Assembly: GCA_937923945.1 (NCBI GenBank)
Contig: CALDWC010000053.1
Coordinates: forward strand, 1 to 6,613
Direction: 5' to 3'
DNA from: an uncultured Treponema sp.
Lineage (GTDB): Bacteria; Spirochaetota; Spirochaetia; Treponematales; Treponemataceae
DNA length: 6,613 bases
The notes below the pieces were generated by a model, which saw only the letters and a list, made by a program, of their open reading frames with translations, was not told where the DNA came from and did not search any database. A program made the translations under genes and the position numbers. Shown here in pieces: positions 1-6,354 of the stretch; the stretch's first letter is position 1; the number at the start of each line of letters is the position of its first letter.

Positions 1-1
1 T

Positions 2-466
2 TATCAGTTTTTGCATGCGGATATTTGGCATGTTGCGTTTAATATGCTTGCGATCTTTTTTTTCGGTATTCCGCTTGAGCGAAAAATCGGCACAAAAGAG
101 TTTTTACTTTTTTATCTTTTATGCGGGACATTGTGCGGTGTTGCGGGGCTTTTTATTTACTACTATTTGTTTATAAAAACAGGTGCGGTCGTCGTTGCAA
201 TCGGTGCGTCCGGTACGGTGTTTTCGATAATGTTGGTGTTTGCAGCCTTGTTTCCTTCCGCAATAATTTATATTTGGGGAATTATACCGATTCCCGCCCC
301 GCTGTTGATTATTATCTATGCGATAACGGAGCTCTACTCGGCATTTTTTGTTCATGACAATGTCGCTCATTCAATTCACCTATCAGGACTACTCTGGGCT
401 TTTTTATACTTGGTGATCCGCTTCGGAATCAATCCGGTACGGATTTGGAAAAACATGTTTCGATAG
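2..466 (+). CDS. Rhomboid-family intramembrane serine protease (5' end cut by window edge)
   Basis: This is the C-terminal part of a rhomboid protease, about 154 residues, which would cleave substrate transmembrane segments within the cytoplasmic membrane. The reading frame is open to the left edge; the TTG at 11 is internal and not a credible start. The visible sequence begins with the HxxxN element of helix 2 (FLHADIWHVAFNM), continues with the catalytic-serine motif GASG (Ser codon 209-211), and ends with the catalytic-histidine helix, where the His of IHLSGLLWA (codon 377-379) aligns with the AHxxGL motif of the family. Several hydrophobic segments fit the six-helix core, with helix 1 and loop 1 missing beyond the edge. 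Both catalytic residues are present, so the protein is probably active. The next gene starts 28 bp downstream on the same strand with no terminator between, so the two are probably co-transcribed. Its substrate cannot be told from the sequence. Confidence 0.88.
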   Translation, partial: YQFLHADIWHVAFNMLAIFFFGIPLERKIGTKEFLLFYLLCGTLCGVAGLFIYYYLFIKTGAVVVAIGASGTVFSIMLVFAALFPSAIIYIWGIIPIPAPLLIIIYAITELYSAFFVHDNVAHSIHLSGLLWAFLYLVIRFGINPVRIWKNMFR

Positions 467-494
467 GCTTGAGTTATCGGGGCGATACTACTCT

Positions 495-1340
495 ATGGAA
501 CAAGCAATCGATACGGAATTTTTGCTGAACTCCCGCCGAAATGCTTTCGTCGAATGTAGCATGCACTTTATGGAACACAACAACGTCGTCGCTTATTTCG
601 GAGAGAACATTCCGCTTGCGGTTTTGTACGGTTACGGTTTGGTAGCGGTTCCACTTGAAGACATTGATACGGAAATTTTTCAGTTTACGAGCGCAGAACT
701 TCGCAATGGAGGCTTTTGCGATTGTATTACCAGCACGCTCACCTATTTGAAAACGGATAAATGCCCGATTCTTTTTTCCGCAAAAGCCTACCTTTTCAGT
801 AATGCGTGTGAACGGCTTTTTACCGAATTTTCCGCCCGTACGGAAAAACCGTGCATACGTTTTAACGCGACTTCGTTTCAAACGGCACAACGGGAGGCGG
901 AACTGAAATCCGCTTTGCGCGATATTGCCGACACTGACTTTGATGAAGCTGCATACAAAAAAGCGTACAACGATTTGGCATACATTGATTCCGTTTTGGA
1001 AAAAATCGCCGCTTATTCCGATGCAACCGCACTTGAGCTTTTTTTGCTGAGATTTTACAGTCCCTATATAACGAATTTAACGGAGCGCGTGCGATATTTT
1101 GAAACGTTAGAAAAAACAATTCGTTTCAAAACGGAACGGCGAGAGCGTCCGCTTTTTACGGCGGCTTGTCCGCGCGGCGCATTCAAAAGCATCGCAGCAC
1201 AAGTGCCGGAAAACGCTTTGATTATGTGGCAGTGTCCGCATGAAGCCGCTGCCCTCGAACGCTTTGATTTTGCGGACGCCGCCTGTACGTTTCAGCATGT
1301 GCATGAGTGCAGATACGAACGCGGTTTGCATAACAAGTGA
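495..1340 (+). CDS. Divergent 2-hydroxyacyl-CoA dehydratase D-component-like protein
   Basis: A 281-residue soluble protein with no signal peptide or clear membrane helix. Its layout resembles the HgdB/FldC and benzoyl-CoA reductase (HGD-D) family. Residues 31-55 (VVAYFGENIPLAVLYGYGLV) match the family's first strand and 'PxEliyAaG' segment. Residues 74-108 fit the 'fCpyxRs...vvfxxsCDxxkrl' block. Residues about 118-170 fit the helix-rich linker before the second domain. Family members usually have about 330-430 residues and bind a [4Fe-4S] cluster through cysteines. Here FC75DC77 keeps the first Cys, but the position of the usual 'sCD' reads Ser95-Ala96-Lys97, and the C-terminal domain is short. 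Ten cysteines occur in all. Dehydratase function is therefore doubtful; it may be a cluster-less or differently liganded paralog. The start at 495 is the first in-frame ATG after a stop, with only a weak GGGG element 12 bases upstream, so coupling to the rhomboid gene is plausible. The family call is from memory of motifs only. Confidence 0.6.
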   Translation: MEQAIDTEFLLNSRRNAFVECSMHFMEHNNVVAYFGENIPLAVLYGYGLVAVPLEDIDTEIFQFTSAELRNGGFCDCITSTLTYLKTDKCPILFSAKAYLFSNACERLFTEFSARTEKPCIRFNATSFQTAQREAELKSALRDIADTDFDEAAYKKAYNDLAYIDSVLEKIAAYSDATALELFLLRFYSPYITNLTERVRYFETLEKTIRFKTERRERPLFTAACPRGAFKSIAAQVPENALIMWQCPHEAAALERFDFADAACTFQHVHECRYERGLHNK

Positions 1341-1361
1341 TAACGGGTATCTGCACTTTTT
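1306..1361 (+). terminator. Hairpin plus T-run overlapping the dehydratase-like stop codon
   Basis: Positions 1306-1316 (AGTGCAGATAC) and 1347-1357 (GTATCTGCACT) are perfect 11-base reverse complements separated by a 30-base loop, and the second arm runs into TTTTT at 1357-1361. The left arm lies inside the last codons of the upstream gene and the TGA stop (1338-1340) is in the loop. The position fits a rho-independent terminator, as a promoter begins only 13 bp later. The loop is longer than usual, which lowers confidence. Confidence 0.5.
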
Positions 1362-1373
1362 ATTGATTGCCCC

Positions 1374-1402
1374 TTGATGTACATTGAAAAAATATTTATA
1401 AT
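1374..1402 (+). promoter_or_regulatory. Sigma70-type promoter for plsC
   Basis: TTGATG at 1374-1379 and TATAAT at 1397-1402 are separated by exactly 17 bp. The -10 is perfect consensus and the -35 matches four of six positions. Transcription would begin near 1409 and give a leader of about 20 bases before the ATG at 1430. It sits directly after the terminator-like hairpin at 1306-1361, so plsC appears to be its own transcription unit. Confidence 0.7.
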
Positions 1403-1429
1403 AACAAACTGAGCAACAGAGGAAAGAAA

Positions 1430-2182
1430 ATGGGTGCATTATTGGCTATTATTTGCAGCAGTGTTGTTTTACTGCGATACGCAATTCTTAATTCTATATC
1501 GTATGTGATACATAAAGAATGGTGTTTATACATAAATAAAAAAATTTGTTTGAACGCGCCGCGATTGATTTTTGCCTGCTTGAAGTTGTACGCAGATTTT
1601 AAATTTGAACCGGATTACTCCATCAAAAAAAAGCTACCCGAACATTTTTTTGTTGTGTGCAATCACCAAAGTCTTTTGGATATTGTCGTCTTTTTTGCGT
1701 ATTTTCGCGATATGCCCGGTATACCGGTGCGGTTTATTTCTAAAAGAGCACTCGGCGGTCATGTGCCGCTTGTTTCCGTTATGCTGAAAACCGACGGGCA
1801 TTGTATCATTGATAGAAAAGGCGGTCCGACACAAATGATGCGTACGCTGGATGAATTTTCCGATCGTGTACTGCAGAATAAATGGATTGCGGTCCTTTTT
1901 CCGGAAGGCACGCGAAGTAAAACCGGCGAACTCGGAGTTTTTCATGCGGCAGGTTTCCGCCGGCTGAGCAACAATTTGAAACTGCCGGTGGTTGCGTTTG
2001 CGCTGGACGGAGGGTGGAATATCAGTAACTTACGGAAAATTCTCGCAAATCTTCGTTCCGGATCGTATAAATTGAAGGGGTTGCATGTTTATCCTGCACC
2101 TGAAAACAAAGAAGCACAGCTCGCTATTCTGGACGATGCAAAAGCCCGCATTGAACAACAGCTCACGGAATGGCGGCAATAA
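1430..2182 (+). CDS. plsC: 1-acyl-sn-glycerol-3-phosphate acyltransferase (PlsC/LPLAT family)
   Basis: A 250-residue acyltransferase that most likely transfers an acyl chain from acyl-ACP or acyl-CoA to the sn-2 position of lysophosphatidic acid, giving phosphatidic acid for phospholipid synthesis at the inner membrane face. The catalytic NHx4D motif is N78-HQSLL-D84 and the phosphate-binding block is FPEGTRS at 157-163. FISKRALGG at 102-110 corresponds to the acceptor-binding motif II region, and KLPVVAFAL at 184-192 to the proline-containing motif IV. A hydrophobic segment at residues 1-20 is a probable N-terminal membrane anchor. Length is normal for the family. The ATG at 1430 is preceded by a good ribosome binding site (AGAGGAAAG at 1418-1426), which fixes the start. 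Exact acceptor and acyl-donor specificity cannot be read from sequence, and an additional lysophospholipid acyltransferase role is possible, so the symbol is by family. Confidence 0.88.
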   Translation: MGALLAIICSSVVLLRYAILNSISYVIHKEWCLYINKKICLNAPRLIFACLKLYADFKFEPDYSIKKKLPEHFFVVCNHQSLLDIVVFFAYFRDMPGIPVRFISKRALGGHVPLVSVMLKTDGHCIIDRKGGPTQMMRTLDEFSDRVLQNKWIAVLFPEGTRSKTGELGVFHAAGFRRLSNNLKLPVVAFALDGGWNISNLRKILANLRSGSYKLKGLHVYPAPENKEAQLAILDDAKARIEQQLTEWRQ

Positions 2183-2215
2183 GTTTTAGCGATTATGCGC
2201 TGATGCTTTTTTATA

Positions 2216-2244
2216 TTGAAATTCAAGCGGCATTTTCATATAAT
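2216..2244 (+). promoter_or_regulatory. Sigma70-type promoter for clpP
   Basis: TTGAAA at 2216-2221 and TATAAT at 2239-2244 are exactly 17 bp apart, close to ideal. The predicted transcript starts near 2251, about 43 bases before the preferred ATG at 2294. The -35 lies in a small perfect dyad, TTGAA-A-TTCAA (2216-2226), which could be a regulator site but may be chance in AT-rich DNA. No CIRCE/HrcA-type element is visible. Confidence 0.75.
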
Positions 2245-2282
2245 TATGATTTGTAACATCAATATTTTTTTAATAAAACCAT

Positions 2283-2287
2283 AAGGA
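2283..2287 (+). promoter_or_regulatory. Ribosome binding site that decides the clpP start
   Basis: AAGGA at 2283-2287 abuts the ATG at 2288 with no spacing, so that ATG is a poor start. It is six bases from the second in-frame ATG at 2294, which is the ideal distance. The protein therefore most likely begins MTIYNEE. Confidence 0.7.
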
Positions 2288-2293
2288 ATGTGT

Positions 2294-2890
2294 ATGACTA
2301 TCTATAATGAAGAAACTGAAAAAAATGAAAATCGGATGCCTGATCCGCTGCTCGAAAAATTTTTAGAAACGCGCCAAATTTTACTTTCAGGTGAAGTAAA
2401 TAAAGATCTCGCGGAAAAAATCATTAAAAATCTTTTTGTCTTGGAAGCGATGTCCAAAACGAAGCCGATATACCTTTACATTGATTCTCCCGGCGGAGAT
2501 GTCGATGCCGGTTTTGCGATTTTCGATGTGATACGGTTTATCCAACCGGAAGTAATTGCGATCGGAACGGGACTGATTGCAAGCGCCGCAAGTTTGATTT
2601 TGCTGGCGGCAAAAAAAGAAAACCGTTTCGGTTTGCCGAACAGCCACTATTTAATTCATCAGCCGCTTTCACGAATGCAAGGCGTTGCAACCGATATTGA
2701 AATCCACGCGCAGGAAATCGAAAAAGCAAAAGCAAAAATCAATGCGATTATCGCCGAAGAAACCGGTACTGCACGAGAAAAAGTTGCAGCCGACACCGAC
2801 CGCGATTATTGGCTGAATGCCGATGAAGCCATTGATTACGGGCTGATTTCAAAAATAGTTTTTTCACGAAAAGATTTATCCAAAAAATAA
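2294..2890 (+). CDS. clpP: ATP-dependent Clp protease proteolytic subunit (ClpP, atypical N-terminus)
   Basis: A 198-residue ClpP serine peptidase subunit. ClpP forms double heptameric rings in the cytoplasm and degrades proteins unfolded by ClpX- or ClpA/C-type ATPases. The triad is Ser97 (GLIAS), His122 (LIHQP) and Asp171 (DTDRDYW), the same numbering as mature E. coli ClpP. DSPGG at about 64-68 is the conserved glycine block, and QGVATDIEIHAQEI is the typical helix after the histidine. Two features are unusual. The residues after the nucleophile are S-AAS rather than S-MGA. The N-terminus is a polar Glu/Asn-rich stretch followed by MPDPLLEKFLETRQILL, in place of the usual 'IPxVxE...yDIySrLLkeRIIfL', so the canonical axial loop and processed propeptide are not recognisable. 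This suggests a second ClpP paralog, possibly working in a mixed ring. No clpX lies beside it. It has its own promoter and terminator. Confidence 0.9.
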   Translation: MTIYNEETEKNENRMPDPLLEKFLETRQILLSGEVNKDLAEKIIKNLFVLEAMSKTKPIYLYIDSPGGDVDAGFAIFDVIRFIQPEVIAIGTGLIASAASLILLAAKKENRFGLPNSHYLIHQPLSRMQGVATDIEIHAQEIEKAKAKINAIIAEETGTAREKVAADTDRDYWLNADEAIDYGLISKIVFSRKDLSKK

Positions 2891-2907
2891 ACCGAAAAGC
2901 AACGATG

Positions 2908-2932
2908 CGCCGCACATTTGTGCGGCGTTTTT
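2908..2932 (+). terminator. Rho-independent terminator of clpP
   Basis: A perfect 8-bp GC-rich stem, CGCCGCAC (2908-2915) with GTGCGGCG (2920-2927), a four-base loop ATTT, and TTTTT at 2928-2932. It begins 17 bases after the clpP stop codon. The T-run is only on the plus-strand side, so it acts in the clpP direction. Confidence 0.92.
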
Positions 2933-2948
2933 ACGGTTTGATGAAAAG

Positions 2949-2965
2949 CAATTCGCGATTGAATT
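2949..2965. repeat. 17-base repeat unit, left copy
   Basis: CAATTCGCGATTGAATT here matches 16 of 17 bases of the reverse complement of 6575-6591, and similarity continues weakly for a few bases (ATCTG here, ATCAG there). It lies just after the clpP terminator in the gene-poor stretch. The unit contains a small internal dyad (CAAT...ATTG). Two copies in one window suggest a dispersed genomic repeat, but chance in AT-rich DNA is not excluded. Confidence 0.4.
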
Positions 2966-2992
2966 CATCTGCTTCCTTGATGTGTAATTTTG

Positions 2993-3040
2993 ATAACTTA
3001 AAACTCCAACTAACTTCATTTAACCGAGAATTTAAGTTAT
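2993..3040. repeat. Perfect 10-bp inverted repeat at the edge of the cyclase remnant
   Basis: ATAACTTAAA (2993-3002) and TTTAAGTTAT (3031-3040) are exact reverse complements with a 28-base loop. The right arm ends just where recognisable cyclase-tail coding begins. No T-run follows, so it is not a typical terminator. It may mark a deletion or insertion scar. Confidence 0.4.
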
Positions 3041-3259
3041 TCTGAAAAAACCTACCGTGAAAACGAGGCGCTTTTCATTTCTTTTTCAAAAGGCTTGGAA
3101 GCATTTTATGCGGGTAATTTTGAAAGGGCGCTTGCAATTTTCCGACAAACCCAAGATAAAGATCCGCCGGCTCTACACTATGCGGAAAAATGCGCGTCTT
3201 TGCTGACTGCAAAACCCAACGAACCATGGCTTGGAATCCGGAAAGCGGACACCAAGTAG
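3014..3259 (+). pseudogene. Remnant: C-terminal tail of an adenylate/guanylate cyclase-like protein
   Basis: The frame ending at TAG 3257-3259 is open back to a TAA at 3011-3013, giving at most 81 codons with no ATG and no plausible ribosome binding site. From about 3053 it reads as a TPR-like helix pair: SKGLEAFYAGNFERALAIFR, then DKDPPALHYAEKC, then PNEPWLGIRKADTK at the end. This pattern (GL..Y..G.F..A...F, D.P...Y..RC, W.G + short charged tail) is what I know from the C-terminal ends of spirochete class III adenylate/guanylate cyclases. The cyclase catalytic domain and everything before it are missing; upstream is unrelated sequence with the clpP terminator only about 120 bp away. It therefore looks like a leftover of a deleted gene. 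The family assignment rests on a short segment, so another TPR protein is possible. The region down to 3373 shows no further homology I can recognise. Confidence 0.55.
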
Positions 3260-3373
3260 ACGATATTCCCGACGTGTTGGAAATTTACCATCACAGTTTA
3301 TAGGGTAGAGAATACTATTCCTGTTTTTGCAGTACCAATACGAACGAGTGCTTTTTCGCGGCGGATGTATCGG

Positions 3374-3868
3374 TCACCGACTCGACTGATTCGCGCCGCA
3401 GTTTTTTAACTTATCATAAAGTTCTTGTATACGGTACTCATCACTCGCAGGGATAATAAAAAACCTGACTGCATTGATATCAATCCGCAAGTATTGTTTA
3501 TACAGTTTCATTTTTTGTATTTGTGCATATTCCAATGTAAAAGAGCCGAAACGCGAACGCTCCTCGAATTCATTTTCACGAAACTCAATCGTTACATCGG
3601 TGAAAAACGGTTTTTCCTGATCGAAAATACAAGCGCTCCGTACTGCAATAAAAAAATGTACCATACGGTAAATCAGCGCAGCACATCCAAGCATTACGAT
3701 GGTATGGGTAAAAATATATAGTGCCGATTTATATTTTTGTATTACAGGAACGGTGAGTACCAAAAGTAAAACAAAATAGAATACCAGTAATCTTGCGTTT
3801 ATCGCCCGTGATACTTGTGCTTTTACATACACTTTTTTATTCACGGTAAAAGTTATCGTTTTTTCCAT
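3374..3868 (-). CDS. Small two-helix membrane protein, YcxB-family-like
   Basis: A 164-residue protein of unknown function. Residues about 26-43 and 50-75 are two hydrophobic helices with a short loop, so both termini probably face the cytoplasm. The C-terminal half (about 85-155) is a soluble beta-rich domain. Its pattern, VTIEFRENEFEERSRFGSF followed by YAQIQKMKLYKQYLRIDI and FFIIPASD, resembles the YcxB-like domain ('..i.F.ddgi......g...y.w.di.kv.e...y..l.......iiPk'). The chosen start is the ATG at 3866-3868, one base after the glgP stop (TAA-A-ATG). An in-frame ATG at 3950-3952 would add 28 residues that only overlap glgP and look like its shadow. No good ribosome binding site precedes the chosen ATG, so translation probably depends on re-initiation by ribosomes finishing glgP. 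It shares the glgP promoter. No clear terminator is visible beyond its stop codon. Confidence 0.72.
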   Translation of the reverse strand: MEKTITFTVNKKVYVKAQVSRAINARLLVFYFVLLLVLTVPVIQKYKSALYIFTHTIVMLGCAALIYRMVHFFIAVRSACIFDQEKPFFTDVTIEFRENEFEERSRFGSFTLEYAQIQKMKLYKQYLRIDINAVRFFIIPASDEYRIQELYDKLKNCGANQSSR

Positions 3869-3869
3869 T

Positions 3870-6332
3870 TTACCGAATGCGCTGCAATTTCCACACATCG
3901 CGGACGTACTCTTCGATCGTGCGGTCGGAACTGAACTTGCCGGAATTTGCAATATTCAACAAGCAACTTTTTGCCCACGCTTTTTCATCGCAGTATGCCG
4001 CCAAAGCTTTTTCATGAACCGCCGCGTATGCGTCAAAGTCGGCGAGAACGTAGTACACATCGGGACGCTGACCGTCAACGCCGTATACGAGCGAGTTGTA
4101 CAAGTTTACAAACGAAGTTGTCGTTCCCGCCGTGTAAGTACCGTCAATCAGCTGGCTCAAAACTTTAGCGAGTGCCGGATTGCGATTAATGTACTTTTGC
4201 GGATTGTAGCTTTCGCGGTTCAGCTTTTCCACTTCGGCGGACGTTAAGCCGAATATAAACGCATGCTCATCCCCGACGGAATTCACAATTTCGATATTCG
4301 CTCCGTCAAGCGTTCCCAAGGTTAAAGCACCGTTCATCATAAACTTCATATTACTCGTGCCGGAAGCTTCTTTACCGGCGGTTGAAATTTGCTCGGAAAT
4401 ATCGGTTGCCGGAATTATTTTTTCGGCGATTGAAACTCCATAGTTTTCAACAAACACAACCCGCAATTTTCCGCCGACACGGTAATCATTGTTGACACGG
4501 TCGGCAACCGTCGTAATCAGCTTGATAATTTCTTTTGCGCGGTAATACCCGGAAGCCGATTTAGCTCCGAAAATAAACGTTTGCGGAATAGGATTATAGG
4601 CATCATCTTCAATGATACGGTTATATAAACTCATAATATGCAAAATATTGAGAAGCTGCCGTTTGTACTCGTGGAGCCGTTTAATCTGTACGTCGTAAAC
4701 GGAATCGGGATTTAAAAACTGATTTTGCGTTTTTTGTAAAAATATTGCAAGTTCAATTTTATTTTTCTTTTTGATTTCCATCAATTCATGCAAGACGTTT
4801 TCATCATCGGCGTATTTTTCCAAGGTTTTCAGTTTGCTCAAATCTTTAATCCATTCGGAACTTCCGGTGTATTTTGTAATAAACTCGGAAAGATTTTTAT
4901 TGGAATGGTACAGCCATCGCCGTTGTGTGACCCCATTTGTTTTATTGTTAAATTTTTCCGGATACAATTCGTACCACTCTTTGAGTGCTTCGTTTTTAAG
5001 AATTTCCGTGTGGAGTTCCGCAACGCCGTTGACCGAAAAACATCCGACAATGGCAAGCCACGCCATTTTAATCATGCCTTGGTCGATGATAGCCATGCGG
5101 CATTGCTTTTGCCAGTCATCGGGATATTTTTCACGTATGGTGATTAAGAACCGTCGATTGATTTCTTCGACGATTTGGTAGATGCGCGGTAACAATTTCC
5201 TAAAAACTTCGACCGGCCATTTTTCCAATGCTTCCGCTAAAATCGTGTGATTCGTATACGCAAACGTTTTGGTGACAATCGCCCACGCCTCGTCCCAACC
5301 CAAATCGTAATCGTCCATCAGGATACGCATCAATTCAGGGATTGCCACAACGGGGTGCGTATCGTTTAGCTGCACCACATTTGTTTCCGCAAAATGCGAA
5401 AAATCTTTTCCCTCTTTTTGCACGTAGAGCCGCACAATATCCTGAATGCTCGCCGAAGTAAAAAAGTACTGCTGTTTCAGCCGAAGTTCTTTTCCCTCCG
5501 GACCTTGGTCATTCGGATAAAGCACCCGCGAAATATTTTCCGCATCAATTTCCCGCTGCACCGCATCCGTGTATTTCATTTGATTAAAAAGCTGCAAGTC
5601 AAAACCGTCCGGCGAGCTTGCTTCCCACAAGCGCAGGCGGTTTACCGTGTCCGTATCATATCCGACAATCGGCATATCGTACGGAGTTGCGAGTACTTTT
5701 TCCGCACCTTCCAGCGTATAGTCCAAATTACCGTGTTCATCGTACGTTGAGATGAGATTGCCGCCGAACTCAACCGTAACCGCAATATCCGGGCGGCGAA
5801 TTTCCCACACGTCGTAGCCGTCAGCGAGCCACTTATCGGGATACTCAACTTGATAGCCGTTTTCAATTTTCTGTTTAAACATTCCGTATTGATAGCGGAT
5901 GCCGTAACCGTGCCCGGGATAATCCAACGTTGCAAGCGAATCCAAAAAACACGCCGCGAGCCGCCCCAACCCGCCGTTGCCCAATGCCGCATCGGGTTCC
6001 AGATTTTCCAGTTCTTTCACATTCGTTGAAAACTCCGCTAAAATTTCATCGAGCATCGGAAGCAATCCCAAATTGCTCAAATTATTGTGAAGCGCCCTAC
6101 CCATTAAAAATTCCGCAGAAATATAGTACATTTGCTTGATACCTTTTTTGCCTTGCTTACGGCGAGTTGCTTCACGCATCTCAGAAATAACGAACATAAC
6201 CGATCGCGTTACCGCATCGTAAATTTCAGGTTTTGTCGCTTTTTCAATCGGACGACGAAAATTCCGCTTTAACCGCTGAGTAATTTCATTGCGGATTTTT
6301 TCTTTGAGTGCATCAGTGTCTTTTATGTTCAT
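3870..6332 (-). CDS. glgP: Glycogen/maltodextrin phosphorylase
   Basis: An 820-residue alpha-glucan phosphorylase (GT35 family) that uses phosphate to release glucose-1-phosphate from the non-reducing ends of glycogen or maltodextrin, in the cytoplasm. Visible family blocks include YYISAEFLMGR (about 69-79), LGNGGLGRLAACFLDS (117-132) with PGHGYGIRYQYGMFKQ, QLNDTHP with its conserved His326, and NNKTNGVTQRRW. The PLP-attachment motif is EASGTSNMKFMMN with Lys663 as the cofactor lysine. Length is normal for bacterial enzymes (about 800-820). The ATG at 6342-6344 lacks a ribosome binding site, whereas GGAG at 6339-6342 sits six bases before the ATG at 6330-6332, so I start the protein at MNIKDTD; the longer form would add MEKR. 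It has its own promoter (6409-6437) and is coupled to the small membrane gene downstream. No other glycogen gene is adjacent. Whether it prefers glycogen or short maltodextrins cannot be settled here. Confidence 0.95.
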   Translation of the reverse strand: MNIKDTDALKEKIRNEITQRLKRNFRRPIEKATKPEIYDAVTRSVMFVISEMREATRRKQGKKGIKQMYYISAEFLMGRALHNNLSNLGLLPMLDEILAEFSTNVKELENLEPDAALGNGGLGRLAACFLDSLATLDYPGHGYGIRYQYGMFKQKIENGYQVEYPDKWLADGYDVWEIRRPDIAVTVEFGGNLISTYDEHGNLDYTLEGAEKVLATPYDMPIVGYDTDTVNRLRLWEASSPDGFDLQLFNQMKYTDAVQREIDAENISRVLYPNDQGPEGKELRLKQQYFFTSASIQDIVRLYVQKEGKDFSHFAETNVVQLNDTHPVVAIPELMRILMDDYDLGWDEAWAIVTKTFAYTNHTILAEALEKWPVEVFRKLLPRIYQIVEEINRRFLITIREKYPDDWQKQCRMAIIDQGMIKMAWLAIVGCFSVNGVAELHTEILKNEALKEWYELYPEKFNNKTNGVTQRRWLYHSNKNLSEFITKYTGSSEWIKDLSKLKTLEKYADDENVLHELMEIKKKNKIELAIFLQKTQNQFLNPDSVYDVQIKRLHEYKRQLLNILHIMSLYNRIIEDDAYNPIPQTFIFGAKSASGYYRAKEIIKLITTVADRVNNDYRVGGKLRVVFVENYGVSIAEKIIPATDISEQISTAGKEASGTSNMKFMMNGALTLGTLDGANIEIVNSVGDEHAFIFGLTSAEVEKLNRESYNPQKYINRNPALAKVLSQLIDGTYTAGTTTSFVNLYNSLVYGVDGQRPDVYYVLADFDAYAAVHEKALAAYCDEKAWAKSCLLNIANSGKFSSDRTIEEYVRDVWKLQRIR

Positions 6333-6338
6333 ACGTTT

Positions 6339-6342
6339 CTCC
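6339..6342 (-). promoter_or_regulatory. Ribosome binding site that decides the glgP start
   Basis: Read on the minus strand, GGAG overlaps the upstream ATG (6342-6344) and is followed by six bases and then the ATG at 6332-6330. Nothing resembling a binding site precedes the upstream ATG, so the downstream start is favoured. Confidence 0.65.
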
Positions 6343-6354
6343 ATAATTCAATCA

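Noticed and set aside
474..890. A 138-codon minus-strand frame opposite the dehydratase-like gene.
   Set aside because: It is Arg/Lys/Phe-rich with no recognisable family, and overlaps a gene with a better-supported protein pattern on the plus strand.
2188..2215. Weak dyad AGCG-ATTATG-CGCT followed by a T-run after plsC, as a possible terminator.
   Set aside because: The stem is only four bp and is separated from the T-run by five bases, too weak to call.
2959..2988. TTGAAT and TGTAAT with an 18-bp spacer, as a possible promoter of the lost cyclase gene.
   Set aside because: Both boxes are imperfect, the region is AT-rich, and no intact gene follows; a chance match is likely.
3358..3407. 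Inverted repeat GCGGCG (3358-3363) with CGCCGC (3394-3399), an inner TCGG-TCA-CCGA hairpin, then TTTTTT on the plus strand.
   Set aside because: It could be the old terminator of the lost cyclase gene, but the stem is only six bp with a 30-base loop and overlaps the end of the YcxB-like coding region, so I could not support it as a working terminator.
3425..3721. A 98-codon plus-strand frame antisense to the YcxB-like gene.
   Set aside because: It has no ribosome binding site or recognisable motif and is Asn/Lys/Cys-rich, as expected for the shadow of an AT-rich membrane-protein gene.
3869..3952. Extending the YcxB-like protein upstream to the ATG at 3952.
   Set aside because: The extra 28 residues overlap glgP entirely, are Ser/Ala/Cys-rich with no family resemblance, and the ATG directly after the glgP stop gives a normal YcxB-like N-terminus.
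4771..5181. Plus-strand frames of over 100 codons opposite glgP.
   Set aside because: They lie wholly inside a well-conserved phosphorylase gene, show no domain pattern or start signals, and are best explained as antisense shadows.
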